Source of the DNA: Lepidodermella squamata
Lineage: Eukaryota; Gastrotricha
Direction: 5' to 3'
Length of the DNA: 64,000 bases
NCBI GenBank assembly: GCA_047495785.1
Contig: JBLDXI010000013.1
Coordinates: 124,001 to 188,000, forward strand
Shown here: positions 1-11,294 of the stretch, in pieces
Layout: every line of letters begins with the position of its first letter
Numbering within the stretch: position 1 is the first letter of the stretch
Program-made: the position numbers and the translations under genes
Notes under the pieces: model-generated
What the model saw: the letters and a program-made list of their open reading frames with translations, nothing else
Database searches by the model: none
Told to the model about the DNA's origin: nothing

Positions 1-805
1 ATAGATATATTTAATACATATCAACACGCTGTAATAACTTACTGTCTTATTATTGTCTTGAAATGTCTTACGTCATGTTACATGAAACAAATTCTTGGGA
101 CGATTTTATCGTGAAAAGTCTATTGTAGAAAAATAAAGGATGAATTTTGAGTTTATCAAACAAGCTGGCTTTTGTTCTGCGTACCAGTTGTGGTAGTTGT
201 TCCAGACATTTCTGTATTGAAAGTTGTGAAAGAATAGACATGAAATCGAAATTTCTGGGGGCTGAAAAACGCTTGGTTTGTGTTCAGGTGCACACCAAAC
301 TGGAAAGGTTTAGAGCCAGCAATTCGACCGGTCAGGGAACTGGTCGAGTTTCAGATTTTCTTCAATTCTGAGCATTCATAGACCCTAGTGTCTGATGTTT
401 GTCCGTTGGTCCTGAAACGCTTTTCTCTCCGAGATAATTGTGAAACGACTGTTTCTTGATTCAGAAACGTGAGCATTTTAGACATTAAATGTATTGAGGC
501 TCGCAGAATACAGCGTCTCAGTCGAAAACTTTAAAATCACCTGCCCGTTTGCGGAGCCAGGCGTAACCCGGTTTTCTCCGGGTCTATCAGACATTTTTAC
601 CTGGTGAAATGACTTTTGAAACGCGATGCCGCGATTCTCAAGTCAAATGTCTAGGCAGACCAGGAAATATCAGCAGTTTTTCATATACCATGACTGTGAT
701 ACGTCGACTTTGCAACAAGACGTGAAAATTTATTATTGTACCAGAGAACATTCAGCAGTGAAAAAAATATATCATGCAGATAATACTTGAAATATTGTCT
801 TCTGG

Positions 806-3800
806 TCATATCTCATACGAAGTCGTATTGCTTTGTTGGGCAACCATCTCTCGGCCTTTCTCATAAGCCAGCTGCAGTTTTTGGAATGTCCTCATGAGAG
901 TTTCTCCGCGCTCGCCGCCGCCGAATTCCGACTTCAATTGTTCAAGTCGACGCTGCTCGTTACGAAGGCGAAATCTAAACGATACAAAATAAGCATTAAA
1001 TATGTGACAATAAAACCAGCTGTTAAATGGGAAAGGAACAACTGAGAAATAGGATTCGCTCAATGGGCTGATGGTAAAGGTGTGAATTTCACCTATCGAA
1101 TTGACTTGCAATAGCCGTAGGTGGCCTATCACTACATAAATAACTCAAAGTTTTACTACAGTCGAATAATAAAAACGATTTCGCCATAAAACACAAAATA
1201 AACAATACAGTGGGTAGCTTCGAAGTAGTGAACTTACTGCTTAGATTGAGATTCCCTGTTTAGATTCAATTAATTCAATAAGTGTTAGATAGTAACCTGA
1301 AAATCAATTACGCAAGTATGTGAAACTTCTTAGACGAAAGCAAAATACGTTCAACTATATTGAATTCAATCTATTAAGCCGTTAGACCCAGTTATTCAGG
1401 CGAAAAACTAGAAGCAAGGTAAACAATATCGGCAGATCATTTCATCGGCTCATTGCGCTACATGGTTTTATTTTTGCGTTTACCTGTACAGCACAGCCGA
1501 CGATCTAAAATTATTGAAATATTCAGGCATTGGCATAACTGGATGGACATGCATTACACTTCCGCATCGTATGGTTTTGCAATAGAATATTTTCCCCAGT
1601 AGCAAATCACTTTTTTAGCCTGGAGGCACTTCCTCTTGCTAAAATTTTCGCCTCGATTGTACATTTTTCCCTGCTGGTAAATTGGGGCCACTATTTTCTT
1701 GGATTCAGAGTTTACGAATCGCCAATTCAGTTCAATACAGTCTTTTTCGACTAAAAAAAATTGGCGTATAATTTTTCACCGTCTAAAATAATAGGTACTT
1801 GTTTCCTAAAGACAAGTTAAAGCTGTAGCTAAAAGAGTGATCTGCTCAAGTTTCATCCCATTAAGGCGCCATTAAAAAAGCTCCAAAAAAGTCCACACAA
1901 AACTTACTTGGAGTTAGACGTAAATACGTAAGTCGGAGCATTTGAGCGATGGTGTGATGAGGAAATGGCCGTAGTTGGACGAGAGGATGCAACCTGGCTC
2001 AAAATTAATTCGTTTAAAATTACAGCAAGTAAAAAAACAGCTTGCTATAGTTTTACGGCTTACAACAACGGATTATCACTAAGTGAATATTTTAGTTTGA
2101 ATTTACGCTAAGCGCTACTCATGCGGTGCAAATCTATCATCTCAGCGTAGTTAAGACTCACCTTTCGAGTTTGCTACAATAGGGAAATTAATGGCATAAA
2201 ATATAGGTTCTGTATGACCGTTCTGTAAGCTTTTTGATATTCGTCGTTGCTGCGGCTAAAAGTCTCATCTCCAAGTGTTAACTAATTAATATTGAGAGAA
2301 ATCGCAAAAACAGCTTCATTTTCAAGAAATTTCGGAAAATGTCTCCGAGGCGTATTTAGGAGTAGTGAAACCCGGTGGATCGAATGTTGCCTGCCATTTC
2401 CCTATTGCTAATATATAACGATACACGTTCGTTATAACGAGTGGAGAGTGGGTCATATTGAAATCATTCTAAAAACATAATTTTGTAAGCAACATCGGCG
2501 CGTTGTTTTCAATGGCACTAATGGTATGCTGGCTGTAGACAACTTACAGCTTCATCTAATTAAGTATCGCATGTGCACCCTAATATCAACAATGTCAGGC
2601 TCGTTGATGCAGAAAACTTATTGTGACAAATTACACTTATAACACTGACGTGACAATTTCAATATTCAAAGCGCAGAGTTTTTGTGGTACGTGGCAATTT
2701 CACATGATTTTAATTTTCGGCAGGACGAAAAATTGTAGTGATGTTTGGCATTTCTATATCAGGAGAGTTATGCAATCAATCAACAAATGAATGTTGCACA
2801 AACAAAGGGACCAAAAACGCAATAGGCGAATGCTAAATATATTTATTGGGACAATTATTTAACCTATTGAACATGAAAGTAATGAACATACAGATGCGTC
2901 GTCATCAGCGTGTGCCGATAGCTGCTGTTTTGTTTTGAAAATCTCCGGTATCCTTCCGTTTAGCTTTATCGAACTCAGCTCTTCTTCCCTTTAGGGGTAT
3001 GATTTCAATTTACGAGTTAGGTACGAGAAACTGAAAATACGAACAAAGCTAGGCGAATTCGTCGATTCTGCTTGATTGTTTCATACGATGGAAACATTTC
3101 GTTTCCCGTCAGTGGTGGACGTTTATCAGGAGGGTTTAATTGACGCACGCTTACATAAGGCACCAGCACTCCATGACCGTTCGGGCAATTGAAGTATGAT
3201 TTGTTATTAAATGTACCATTTGTTGCATTAACTAAAAACAGACCAGTGGGAGTTTCAGAATACGATCAATGTAAAAGGCAGCTCACTGTTGTCGTCGAGT
3301 TTTACGCCCACCCACGTTTTAGGTGCCACCTCGTCTTCATTGAGTATCCCCACAAACTTGACCACTCCTGGATTACAAATTATAATTTACATTCACTGTA
3401 TGTACCGGAATATAAGTGAGGACCTAATTTAGAGGAAACGACTATTATTCATGTGATGCCTATGGTTTGTACTAGGCGAAGAAAATGCTGCGGAAAGTTT
3501 AAATAGGGAAAAAATAGAACGGAGTACACCGGTAAATAACGTATATAACAAATCTGAAAGAATACCTTTATGCTCGCCGTCGACAACAACTCTGTCACCA
3601 ACTTTTATTATTCCCTTCTGACGAAATAACGAGGAGGTAGCAACTGATCGCTCCAAGGGGCCACTGTTGGCAAAATTCTGCAATGGACCAAACGTATTTT
3701 GCCAAAATTTACGGCAAAAAACACATTTGCAGTAGAAGGCATCCTGTGAACATAATATTCCAGGTTATTGGAAGTTATTTTAATCAATATAATAAGCACC

Positions 3801-3847
3801 TCATGGCCCTGATAGGCACTTTGAAATGTAGGCAAATCTATCGACAT
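806..3847 (-). CDS. CAP-Gly domain protein, partly resolved gene model
   Basis: Reading right to left, four consecutive exons join in phase: 3847-3800, 3743-3566, 3367-3287 and 3231-3155. They encode a start Met, a Cys-rich stretch (FYCKCVFCRKFW), then a CAP-Gly fold: IIKVGDRVVVDGEHKG, VVKFVG, TWVGVKLDDN, NGTFNNKSYFNC and HGVLVPY. CAP-Gly modules bind the C-terminal tails of tubulin, EB proteins and CLIPs. The usual GKNDG segment is replaced by NATNGTF. A probable further exon lies near 2985-2910 (LSSIKLNGRIPEIF). A terminal exon at 974-806 encodes a charged, likely coiled-coil tail ending in SNTTSYEI and a stop. Its acceptor is good, but linkage to the CAP-Gly exons is inferred from strand and order, and exons between 2900 and 974 were not found. 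I cannot name the subfamily. Confidence 0.6.
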
Positions 3848-4065
3848 GGAGTAACTGCTTCGAACTAAGAAATAATCAGGGCTATTTTACGCAACAGATA
3901 AGCTTCAAGGGCCAGTACAATATTTATTTGCAAATGATGTTTTAGAACTTCTAAACCGACTTCAAAATGGTAAAAATGTAGGTTAAAGCTATGATCAAAA
4001 TTGAGATATTCCGCTGTTTTTTTCACGTGAAAAACGGCTGATTTACCGGTTTTCATGGGTTTCAC

Positions 4066-4820
4066 CTTTCAAAATACGTTGCTAGAGACATTTGTTTTTT
4101 CATATTATCGATTTTTATTTTTCAATATATTTAAAAAAAAAATGTGATGTTTGCATGAGTTTTGTTTGAAAGACTATTGAAATTCTTGCCCGCGAAATAA
4201 TCTGTCTGTCGTCAGCAGCAGGATGATTTTGCGGAGTTTTGCGTTACTTCTTGGAGCTCGAAGTGGGAAGTGGGAAGTGGGAGGAAAGATGTCAAGAATG
4301 GGAGCTGGTAGCATAGCCAGCAGGATGGCCCAAGTTACCGACTGGAATAGGTACTGGATGGTTAGAAATCTCCGGTATAATCGCAATTTAGCCATCGCTA
4401 ACATGTCTAACACGCTAACATAAAACGTTGCAATTGAACAAACTACACGTCTTCTTCCAATCCTACAATGTGCAGCTTTCTGGTCACCCAGAATTGATGA
4501 GAAATTATTCTAATTGAAAGTGTTTCATTCTATTTCATTCTCCAATTTTAGGAAACCCCAAACTTGACCATAACCAGGCGCACATGCTCCGCTCGCATGG
4601 TAATGGTGCTTGTGACTTCAACCTCCGACGTGTATTGCTTATTTATTAAAGCTTACCTAACCCTAACCCTAACCAGTTAACCAAACCACAAACCCGTACC
4701 AATAGTGCAAGAATGCCGTTCTTTGATGGCCTATTTGTCGTTTTTTATTTTGCCGCACTGAGCTTTATTCATATTTTTTCTGTGCGAAACGCTACTTATC
4801 GTTCGTTGTTGTTGGATTAG
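4066..4820. other. intergenic, with short telomere-like repeat
   Basis: No supported gene is seen between the CAP-Gly gene and VAC14. The stretch contains a short direct repeat of AGTGGGA near 4262-4282 and about three units of CTAACC at 4658-4675. It presumably holds divergent promoters for the minus-strand CAP-Gly gene and plus-strand VAC14. Confidence 0.5.
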
Positions 4821-7538
4821 ATGGAATCATCATCAATTAATCCTAATGTATTGAAGGGTCTCGGCGAAAGCAAGTATGAAAAGCGGAAAGGAGCTGCATT
4901 AGATCTCGAGCGTTATATACGAGAGCTTGTATCTGCCAATAACAGTCCCCAAGTTACCGCTGTCGTTCAAAGTCTCGTTGATGGTTATATAAATAACGCC
5001 AATGCTACTATGAAAGCTGGCGGTCTGATGGGATTAGCTGCCGTCTCTATCGCCCTTGGCCAAACAGTTACGTTTCTCGAGTACCCACGTCTTTTAAGCC
5101 CAAATTTTTGTTTGTTAGCACATCACAGATCACTTAGAGCCGCTATTACTACCAGTTCTTGGCTGTTTGGAACATCAGAATAACCAAGTGCGTTATGCTG
5201 CTTGTGAAGCTTTATTCAACGTTTGCAAAGTTTCTCGCGGACAATTGCTCCCGTACTTTGAGAAGCTTTTTCATGGCGCCGCAAAGGTTCGTGATTCCGC
5301 CTGATTTGCTGTAAATAGTTGAAGAATGAAACCGTGCTAATTCCAGTTGGCCACAGATCAAGACCAAGCTGTTCGAAACGGCGGAGATGTGTTTAATAAT
5401 CTACTCAAGGCCATTATAACAGAAGCACCCCCTGGTCAGTTCGACTACAACAGCTGCGTTACTTTGCTGCGACATTATTCTGGCACCACCAGCGCCTTTG
5501 GACGCCATTTCATTATTGGTTGGATAATGACTCTTGATGGCAAGCAAGACTTTTCTGTTCTGCGTCAGCTTCCTGATTTCTTATTTCGCCTGTTCGAGTA
5601 TTTGGGCGACAAACAGGGAACTGTGGTTATAGCGTAAGCTATGATCCAAGGGCCAATCTTTTTCACTGTTATTTATATTTAGAGCTGACAACTGCCTCGC
5701 TTCGATGTTGAAAAGACTTGGCGAAAATGCCGACGGTCTTGATTTACTAGCTATCGCTAATACAGTTATTGCCAATTGTGGCCACGAAGATAGACGAATT
5801 CAATCAGTTGCCATGAATTGGTTGGCAAACGTTATTGAATTAGCGCCGAACGCGATCATTCGCGTATTATCAGGTGCTCTCCGGGTCGTTCTTACCGCCA
5901 TGTCCTATGATTTGAACAAAGATCAAGCTATTGTTGGAAGAGCTCTAACTATCAACTCTAATTTATCGGTCCTGATCACGTAAATTTCTGCATCACTGCT
6001 TTGAATTAATTTTCATTTCATGCCCATGTAATAGATCTGATCTTGACGGTAACACAGATTCAATAGATTTATCATCTATCATAGCGGTAAGAAACAGCTT
6101 GAACCGTGTGAATATTTCATGCTTATGAATAATTCAGGTTTTGACTGACCTGATTCGCAACCCGAATTCTGCTGTACCAACGCGAATTGAAACTGTCAGA
6201 TGGGTGCAAACATTTTTCACTCGGCTGCCAAGATCTATGCATGCTTTTGTTATGGATCTGTTTCCGGTGTTGGTGAATACGCTTGTCGATGCCGACGAAA
6301 GAGTCTGTTCTTATGGGTCACGTGGCATTTTTTGTGCAAATCTAGTTGTATTTAGGTTGTGATGATTTCGCTTCAAGTGCTAGTGGATATTTGTGGGCGT
6401 ATTTCTGATAACAAAATATCACCAGTTGCTGACGACAAAAGCTCTCTCTCTGCTCTTCTTATCGCCAGTGTATTGGGGTTGTTGAAGTCTGGCTCTATCA
6501 ACGAAGATCGCTTTGTTGTTATTATTCGTCAGTGGTCTGTCCTTTCACCGTCAGCCGACGTTGTTTTCGGCGGTTTCTCAGATTACCTTATTGAAACGTA
6601 CCAGCGAAGGCATACTGTAACAGAAAGTGAATCAGGGGATGGCGAGGCGGTGCATTCATCCGGCCAATTGACTTCAACAGAGCGAGATTTTGCCGTCCGG
6701 ACGGTTCGAATTTTGAATCGGGTTCTTTTCTACGCCCCGGAAGTCTTGCTGCTAAGGCAGAAGTTAATCAAGTTAGATCCGTCGAGATATATTTATTTGC
6801 AAATCTCGATTCGACTCGTTTTGTTTTCAGGGGTATGGATTCAAGTGATGATATCTTCCCGCGATTGTTTAGAGCTTGGGCTCATTGCGCTGCCTCAGCT
6901 CTGGCTTTAGCTTTGTTTTGCAAGCGTTATCATTTAGCAAGTGCTTTGGTTCAATCGACAGTCAGCCTCCCTGTTACGGTTGACTTGCTTTTCGAGTTGG
7001 ACAAAGTTGTGCAGTTCCTCGAATCGCCTTTGTTCTCTTGTAGGTTTTGAAGTCAAAACTGCTGATTTGAAATTATTGACTTGTTCTATTATTATTCCTA
7101 ATGTCAATAAAAATTAAAGGCACGCGCCTCCATCTGCTCGATCCCCAGTTTCGGATGCCACTTGAACGCTGCCTCTATGGAATTTTGATGCTTCTTCCGC
7201 AATCAACGGCTTTCCACGCTTTGCACCAGCGTTTGTCGACTTTGCCGCCTGCCATCGCTCTGAAAGACTCGTCATCAGTTTCATCTGCCGAGACTACCGA
7301 ATGTGCCACCTTACTGGCGCATTTTAATAGCGTTCAGGCCGCTTATGAGCGCGCTTACCGACGTGAGCAAATCTCGCTGATTCAATCGATGCCTGTGTCG
7401 AATTTCATGCCTCACTCGACGGGCACTGGCAGTCCTGACTTGCAGTTGCAGCTTCAGCCACAGCAACAGCCAGTTCAGCCGCAGATGAACGGCAACGCCT
7501 TATCAGCAACGCCAACTAGTCGACGGCAACAGCCGTAA
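4821..7538 (+). CDS. VAC14: VAC14, scaffold of the PIKfyve/FIG4 complex
   Basis: VAC14 is the HEAT-repeat scaffold that holds the PtdIns3P 5-kinase PIKfyve/Fab1 and the phosphatase FIG4 on endolysosomal membranes and so controls PtdIns(3,5)P2. Nine exons join in phase (4821-5066, 5119-5286, 5347-5633, 5683-5979, 6035-6086, 6138-6302, 6356-6771, 6831-7039, 7120-7538) to give 752 residues, against about 780 in vertebrates. Family landmarks are in order: GLGESKYEKRKGAALDLER at the N-terminus, VRYAACEALFNVCKVSRGQ, FGRHFIIGWIMTLDG, the FIG4-binding C-terminal region (FRAWAHCAASALALALF, VTVDLLFELDKVVQFLE), and the LYGILMLLPQSTAFHAL segment. The tail is Gln-rich. Introns are 50-80 bp. The stop is 180 bp before the SUCO start on the same strand. 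Confidence 0.95.
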
Positions 7539-7718
7539 AAGTATTACAGCCATGTTAATGGAACCAATTACGCGCCTCCGAAATCACGCTTTCTATTTCA
7601 CAAGAACTTGCTATTATTTACGTATAATTTATTTAAAAATGATTTCAGCTTCGATTCATCGATTTTGTTCAACACCATGCATTTTTTTATTCTTGATAGA
7701 TTCCTTACATAAAATGCA

Positions 7719-10276
7719 ATGGACGGTGAAATCTGGGTCATATTTTTGCTTTTACTGAGTCCGTGTCTAAATGCGCAATGCTCATCACTTAGCTACGACG
7801 AATTATTCTTGAACGCCGGCGTATGTTTGGTAAGTATCAGTTGGAAATTGCATATCTGAAATTGAAAATAACCGATTTTAACCACAGGCGAACCTTCGTA
7901 GTGATAGCATTCCAGCCGATGATAGTATTGCTGCGAATGCCAGCTCAAGTACTGGTACTCCGACGACCGAAGCGCCGACATCAGGAGCCCCTGAATTGGC
8001 GACGTTCGATGAATGGAAACAAAAAATTCTTTCTTCAGAAAATAGTAATTAATCTTGCTCGTTAGAAACTTGGTGTCTTAATGCCGTTAACTTCGCTAGG
8101 CTCCGAACAAGTCAATGTGATTGCTAAACCTCCCGCTGCACCATCGGCGAATAAAAAAGCGCCATTGAATTTTGCGAGCGTCGATTGCGGCGCTCGTGTC
8201 GTGGGCCATAATTCAGAGAGCACCAATGTCCAAACAATCCTCACCGAGTCAACGGACGAATACCTTAATAATCCGTGTAGCGCCCCGCGAAAGTTCTTCG
8301 TGGTTGAGCTATGCGATTCCGTCTCAATTTCTGAAATTGAGATAGGCAATCTGGAGCTCTTCTCCTCTCTGCCGAAAATATACAACATTAGCATTAGTGA
8401 TAGGTAAGAAAGTTTTGTTTTACCTCGACGACGTTCTAAAAACTTTTTGTTTTGCAGATATCCTTCAAAAGAATGGGTTCACCTTGGCAAATTTTATGCT
8501 CGGGAGGAACGCCAGCTCAGTTCTTTCAAAACCATAGATTTCATTGCATCAAATGGTATTGTAAAGCCCCTCATGTATGCAAAATTTGTCAAAGTAGAGA
8601 TTCTCGAGCATTACGGTTCGGAGCACTATTGCCCTATTACAATTATTCGCGTGTTTGGCTCGGCACTGCTGGACGACGATGATGATGACGATAACGATCC
8701 AGCTACGCCAAATGCCGACTCTCAAGCTGCCTCCGACAGTCTCGCGGAAACGGCTGATGGAAACAAACCACCAAACACACTGTTTGACGCTGCGAAGAAG
8801 ACATTTCGCGACCTTTTTCAGGTCGTCCTGCCACACCCGCCTGCGACATCGTCGAACGGCAGTGTCGTGCAAACCCAAAATACGTCGGTGAACACTGATA
8901 ATGTGGACCCCATGCTGACGGTTGACGTCTTATTACCTCTTCCTCTTTTTGAGCCATGCATTAGTTGCTCGATCAAATCACGACCGCAGGACAATCTATG
9001 CCACGCGTCGAGTCTTTGCATTTTCTACCGGATTTCAACAAATCGCAATGACTGGCTGGCTCAGTATTACGGATCGTTGAGCAAGAAACTCGTCGCCGCT
9101 GTTAAGCCTGGCGTAAATGAGGCTCAGAAAAATGTCACAGATGCCAAATTAAACGGAACAGCAAAGCAAATTCCTGCGGCGCCTGTGGTTCCGCAGAAAG
9201 ACGTCCCAATATCGGAAACATCTAACGAAAGCGTGGAACCGGGCGTGGCACCTCCGAAAGTGGCGATCCCATCACAACCAGCTAGTGAAACCGCCACACC
9301 GGCTGTAGTCGATCCAATGCAAGGCAGGGTCGACAAGCCAAGTGCAGCCGCGATTTCTGCCGAACAGGCCATTGTTGATGGGCTAATGGCCTCAGTTAAC
9401 AATCTGGCAGATGCCGAGGATCCTTCAGAGGCTTCGAACGGCAGACGAGGAGGTAAGCCGTCAGGTCATTTGGGAAAAAACGAACGCCGTTCACCTGCCT
9501 TGTCGGCATCAGCTTCAAGCAAACAACTTTTGGTGCGTTTTGTAAGCCGAGTGCGAGAGCTCGAAGTCAATTTGACTTTGACCAACCGCTACCTTGAGGA
9601 ACTGAGTCTCAATTACCGCAAGCGGCTAGATGAGCTGAAAGTAAAAGTCGACGCTTTGGTTAATGTTACTACGTCGCAAGCGGCTGAGATTGAGCGCCTC
9701 AGCAGCTTACTCAATTCAACGAACCGCTTTTATGAACACGCGCTGAATTCACACAGCGCGCATATTATATACATAGCGGTTCCATTTGCGACTTTACTGG
9801 TCGCAGTCATCTGCTTCTTTTTCCTTGCATTCCTTTGCGTTTACCGATCACGCCCCCGACAGCCTGCTCCCCAGCCTCCTCCTGTTAATGGGAATGTCAT
9901 TAAATCGAACGTGAATTACGCTGCTGATCGATCTCCGTCATCGGTGCTAAACAACTCTTTATCTATGGCAACCAGCTCACCGGGATCTATTGGCTCGGCA
10001 ACGCCTCCTCGTCGTGTTTCTGACATCGCTGCCTCGGTGAGGATAGTACCCCCTGACAGCGGCATAAGTGGTTGCTTGAGCTTACCACCTGCGACTCCGC
10101 TGGTTGTGCCGACCAACCTATCTCAATCGTTTCTCATCTCTCCGATTGAAAAGCAAAATGGACGTCATCGCAAGCGACATCGAAACCACAATAAGCATAA
10201 CGGAAGTCACGACGGCAGCAGTAACGGCAGCGCCAAATCACTTTCACCGCACAGTCGGCTGCCTGCCGAAAAGTGA
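7719..10276 (+). CDS. SUCO: SUCO/SLP1-type SUN domain membrane protein
   Basis: SUCO (Slp1/osteopotentia family) proteins are ER-associated single-pass membrane proteins with a SUN-like domain, linked to secretory-protein maturation. Exons 7719-7829, 7888-8044, 8100-8403 and 8458-10276 give 796 residues. The start at 7719 yields a hydrophobic signal peptide (VIFLLLLSPCLNAQ). The family's FDEWK motif follows. The SUN-like domain spans about residues 112-262 (NFASVDCGARVV, NPCSAPRKFFVVELCDS, ELFSSLPKIYNISISDRYPS, YGSEHYCPITIIRVFG). After it come an Asp run, low-complexity sequence, a coiled coil (about 548-622) and a transmembrane helix (about 626-652), then a basic tail. The first donor could instead be at 7821, which is also in frame. 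Close spacing after VAC14 may reflect co-transcription. Confidence 0.92.
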
Positions 10277-11294
10277 AAGCCGTATTTTTGTTTCTTCTCT
10301 ATTTTAAATTATTCAATATACTTCTTCTTACGATTGAAACTTATCAAACTACTTGTTGCGTCGTATTGTAAAAACCGTATATTTTTTGACTCAGACAAAT
10401 CGCCGGGTGCTTATGCGCACTTTTGTACCGATTAGCATTTTCGCTTGAAAATCTTTCTTCTTGAAATATTTACCGAAAACTAGTGATAGAAATCTCCGCC
10501 AACAACTTTCGAATAAACGCGTCGCGCTTGTTGTGCTTCGATTCATCTTGTTATGTGCCGCATTTTTGACGGAAGCCAAGTTACTTTTCTACCTTGCATT
10601 TTCTTTGGCGGAGATCCTTCGACGAGCTATTAACGAGCGAACCTGATAACATGAACTGGGAATGACGAAATTCGCTCATGAAAACCGTATTTATGATGAT
10701 TGTTAATGTTAACTAATGATATGCATTGCTGTCAACGATTGCAGTGCGTCTACTGCTGTTCAAGCAGGAATTGGTTCGAAATATTATCTTGCTTCTTTTT
10801 TGTAAGCTAACTGACTGTAAAGTGCTATGCAGGCGTTCGAGTCAGATAGGCCCAAGGGTCAGATGTCTTTTCTATTCGTGATTTACTTCGGATATGTGTC
10901 AAAACCTGAAGCGTTATGATAATAATTGCTATTAGCCAAGTTATTTGGATTCTGACCTGGTGGGTTTCAGTGTGTGCGTTTCAATGCAAGCAAAATAAAA
11001 CTGATCTCGTTCTTCTCTGCTAATATTCCAATATATCTGATGTTCGGAAACTTTAGGGATTAACCTCTCATTTGACCGCACGCAGTCAATCAATTGGTTG
11101 GAAAACGAGAGGGGCCGGTGCAACCATTTCCGAAATTGTAAATTTCATCGGCGTGAATCATCTATAAATTGCGAATACTTGTGAGCTCAAAGCAAACACT
11201 TTGACACGATCAGACGGCTGCGACAGTCCTAGTAAGATGATAACATTTCTTTTATTTTCAATAATCGACTTGTCCAATAATTATTTGATGTAGA
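10277..11294. other. intergenic between SUCO and SMG7
   Basis: About 1 kb with no supported coding exon. It holds the SUCO 3' UTR and the SMG7 promoter or 5' UTR. One copy of TTGCGAAT, the octamer enriched upstream of the caudal gene, occurs near 11167. Confidence 0.5.
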
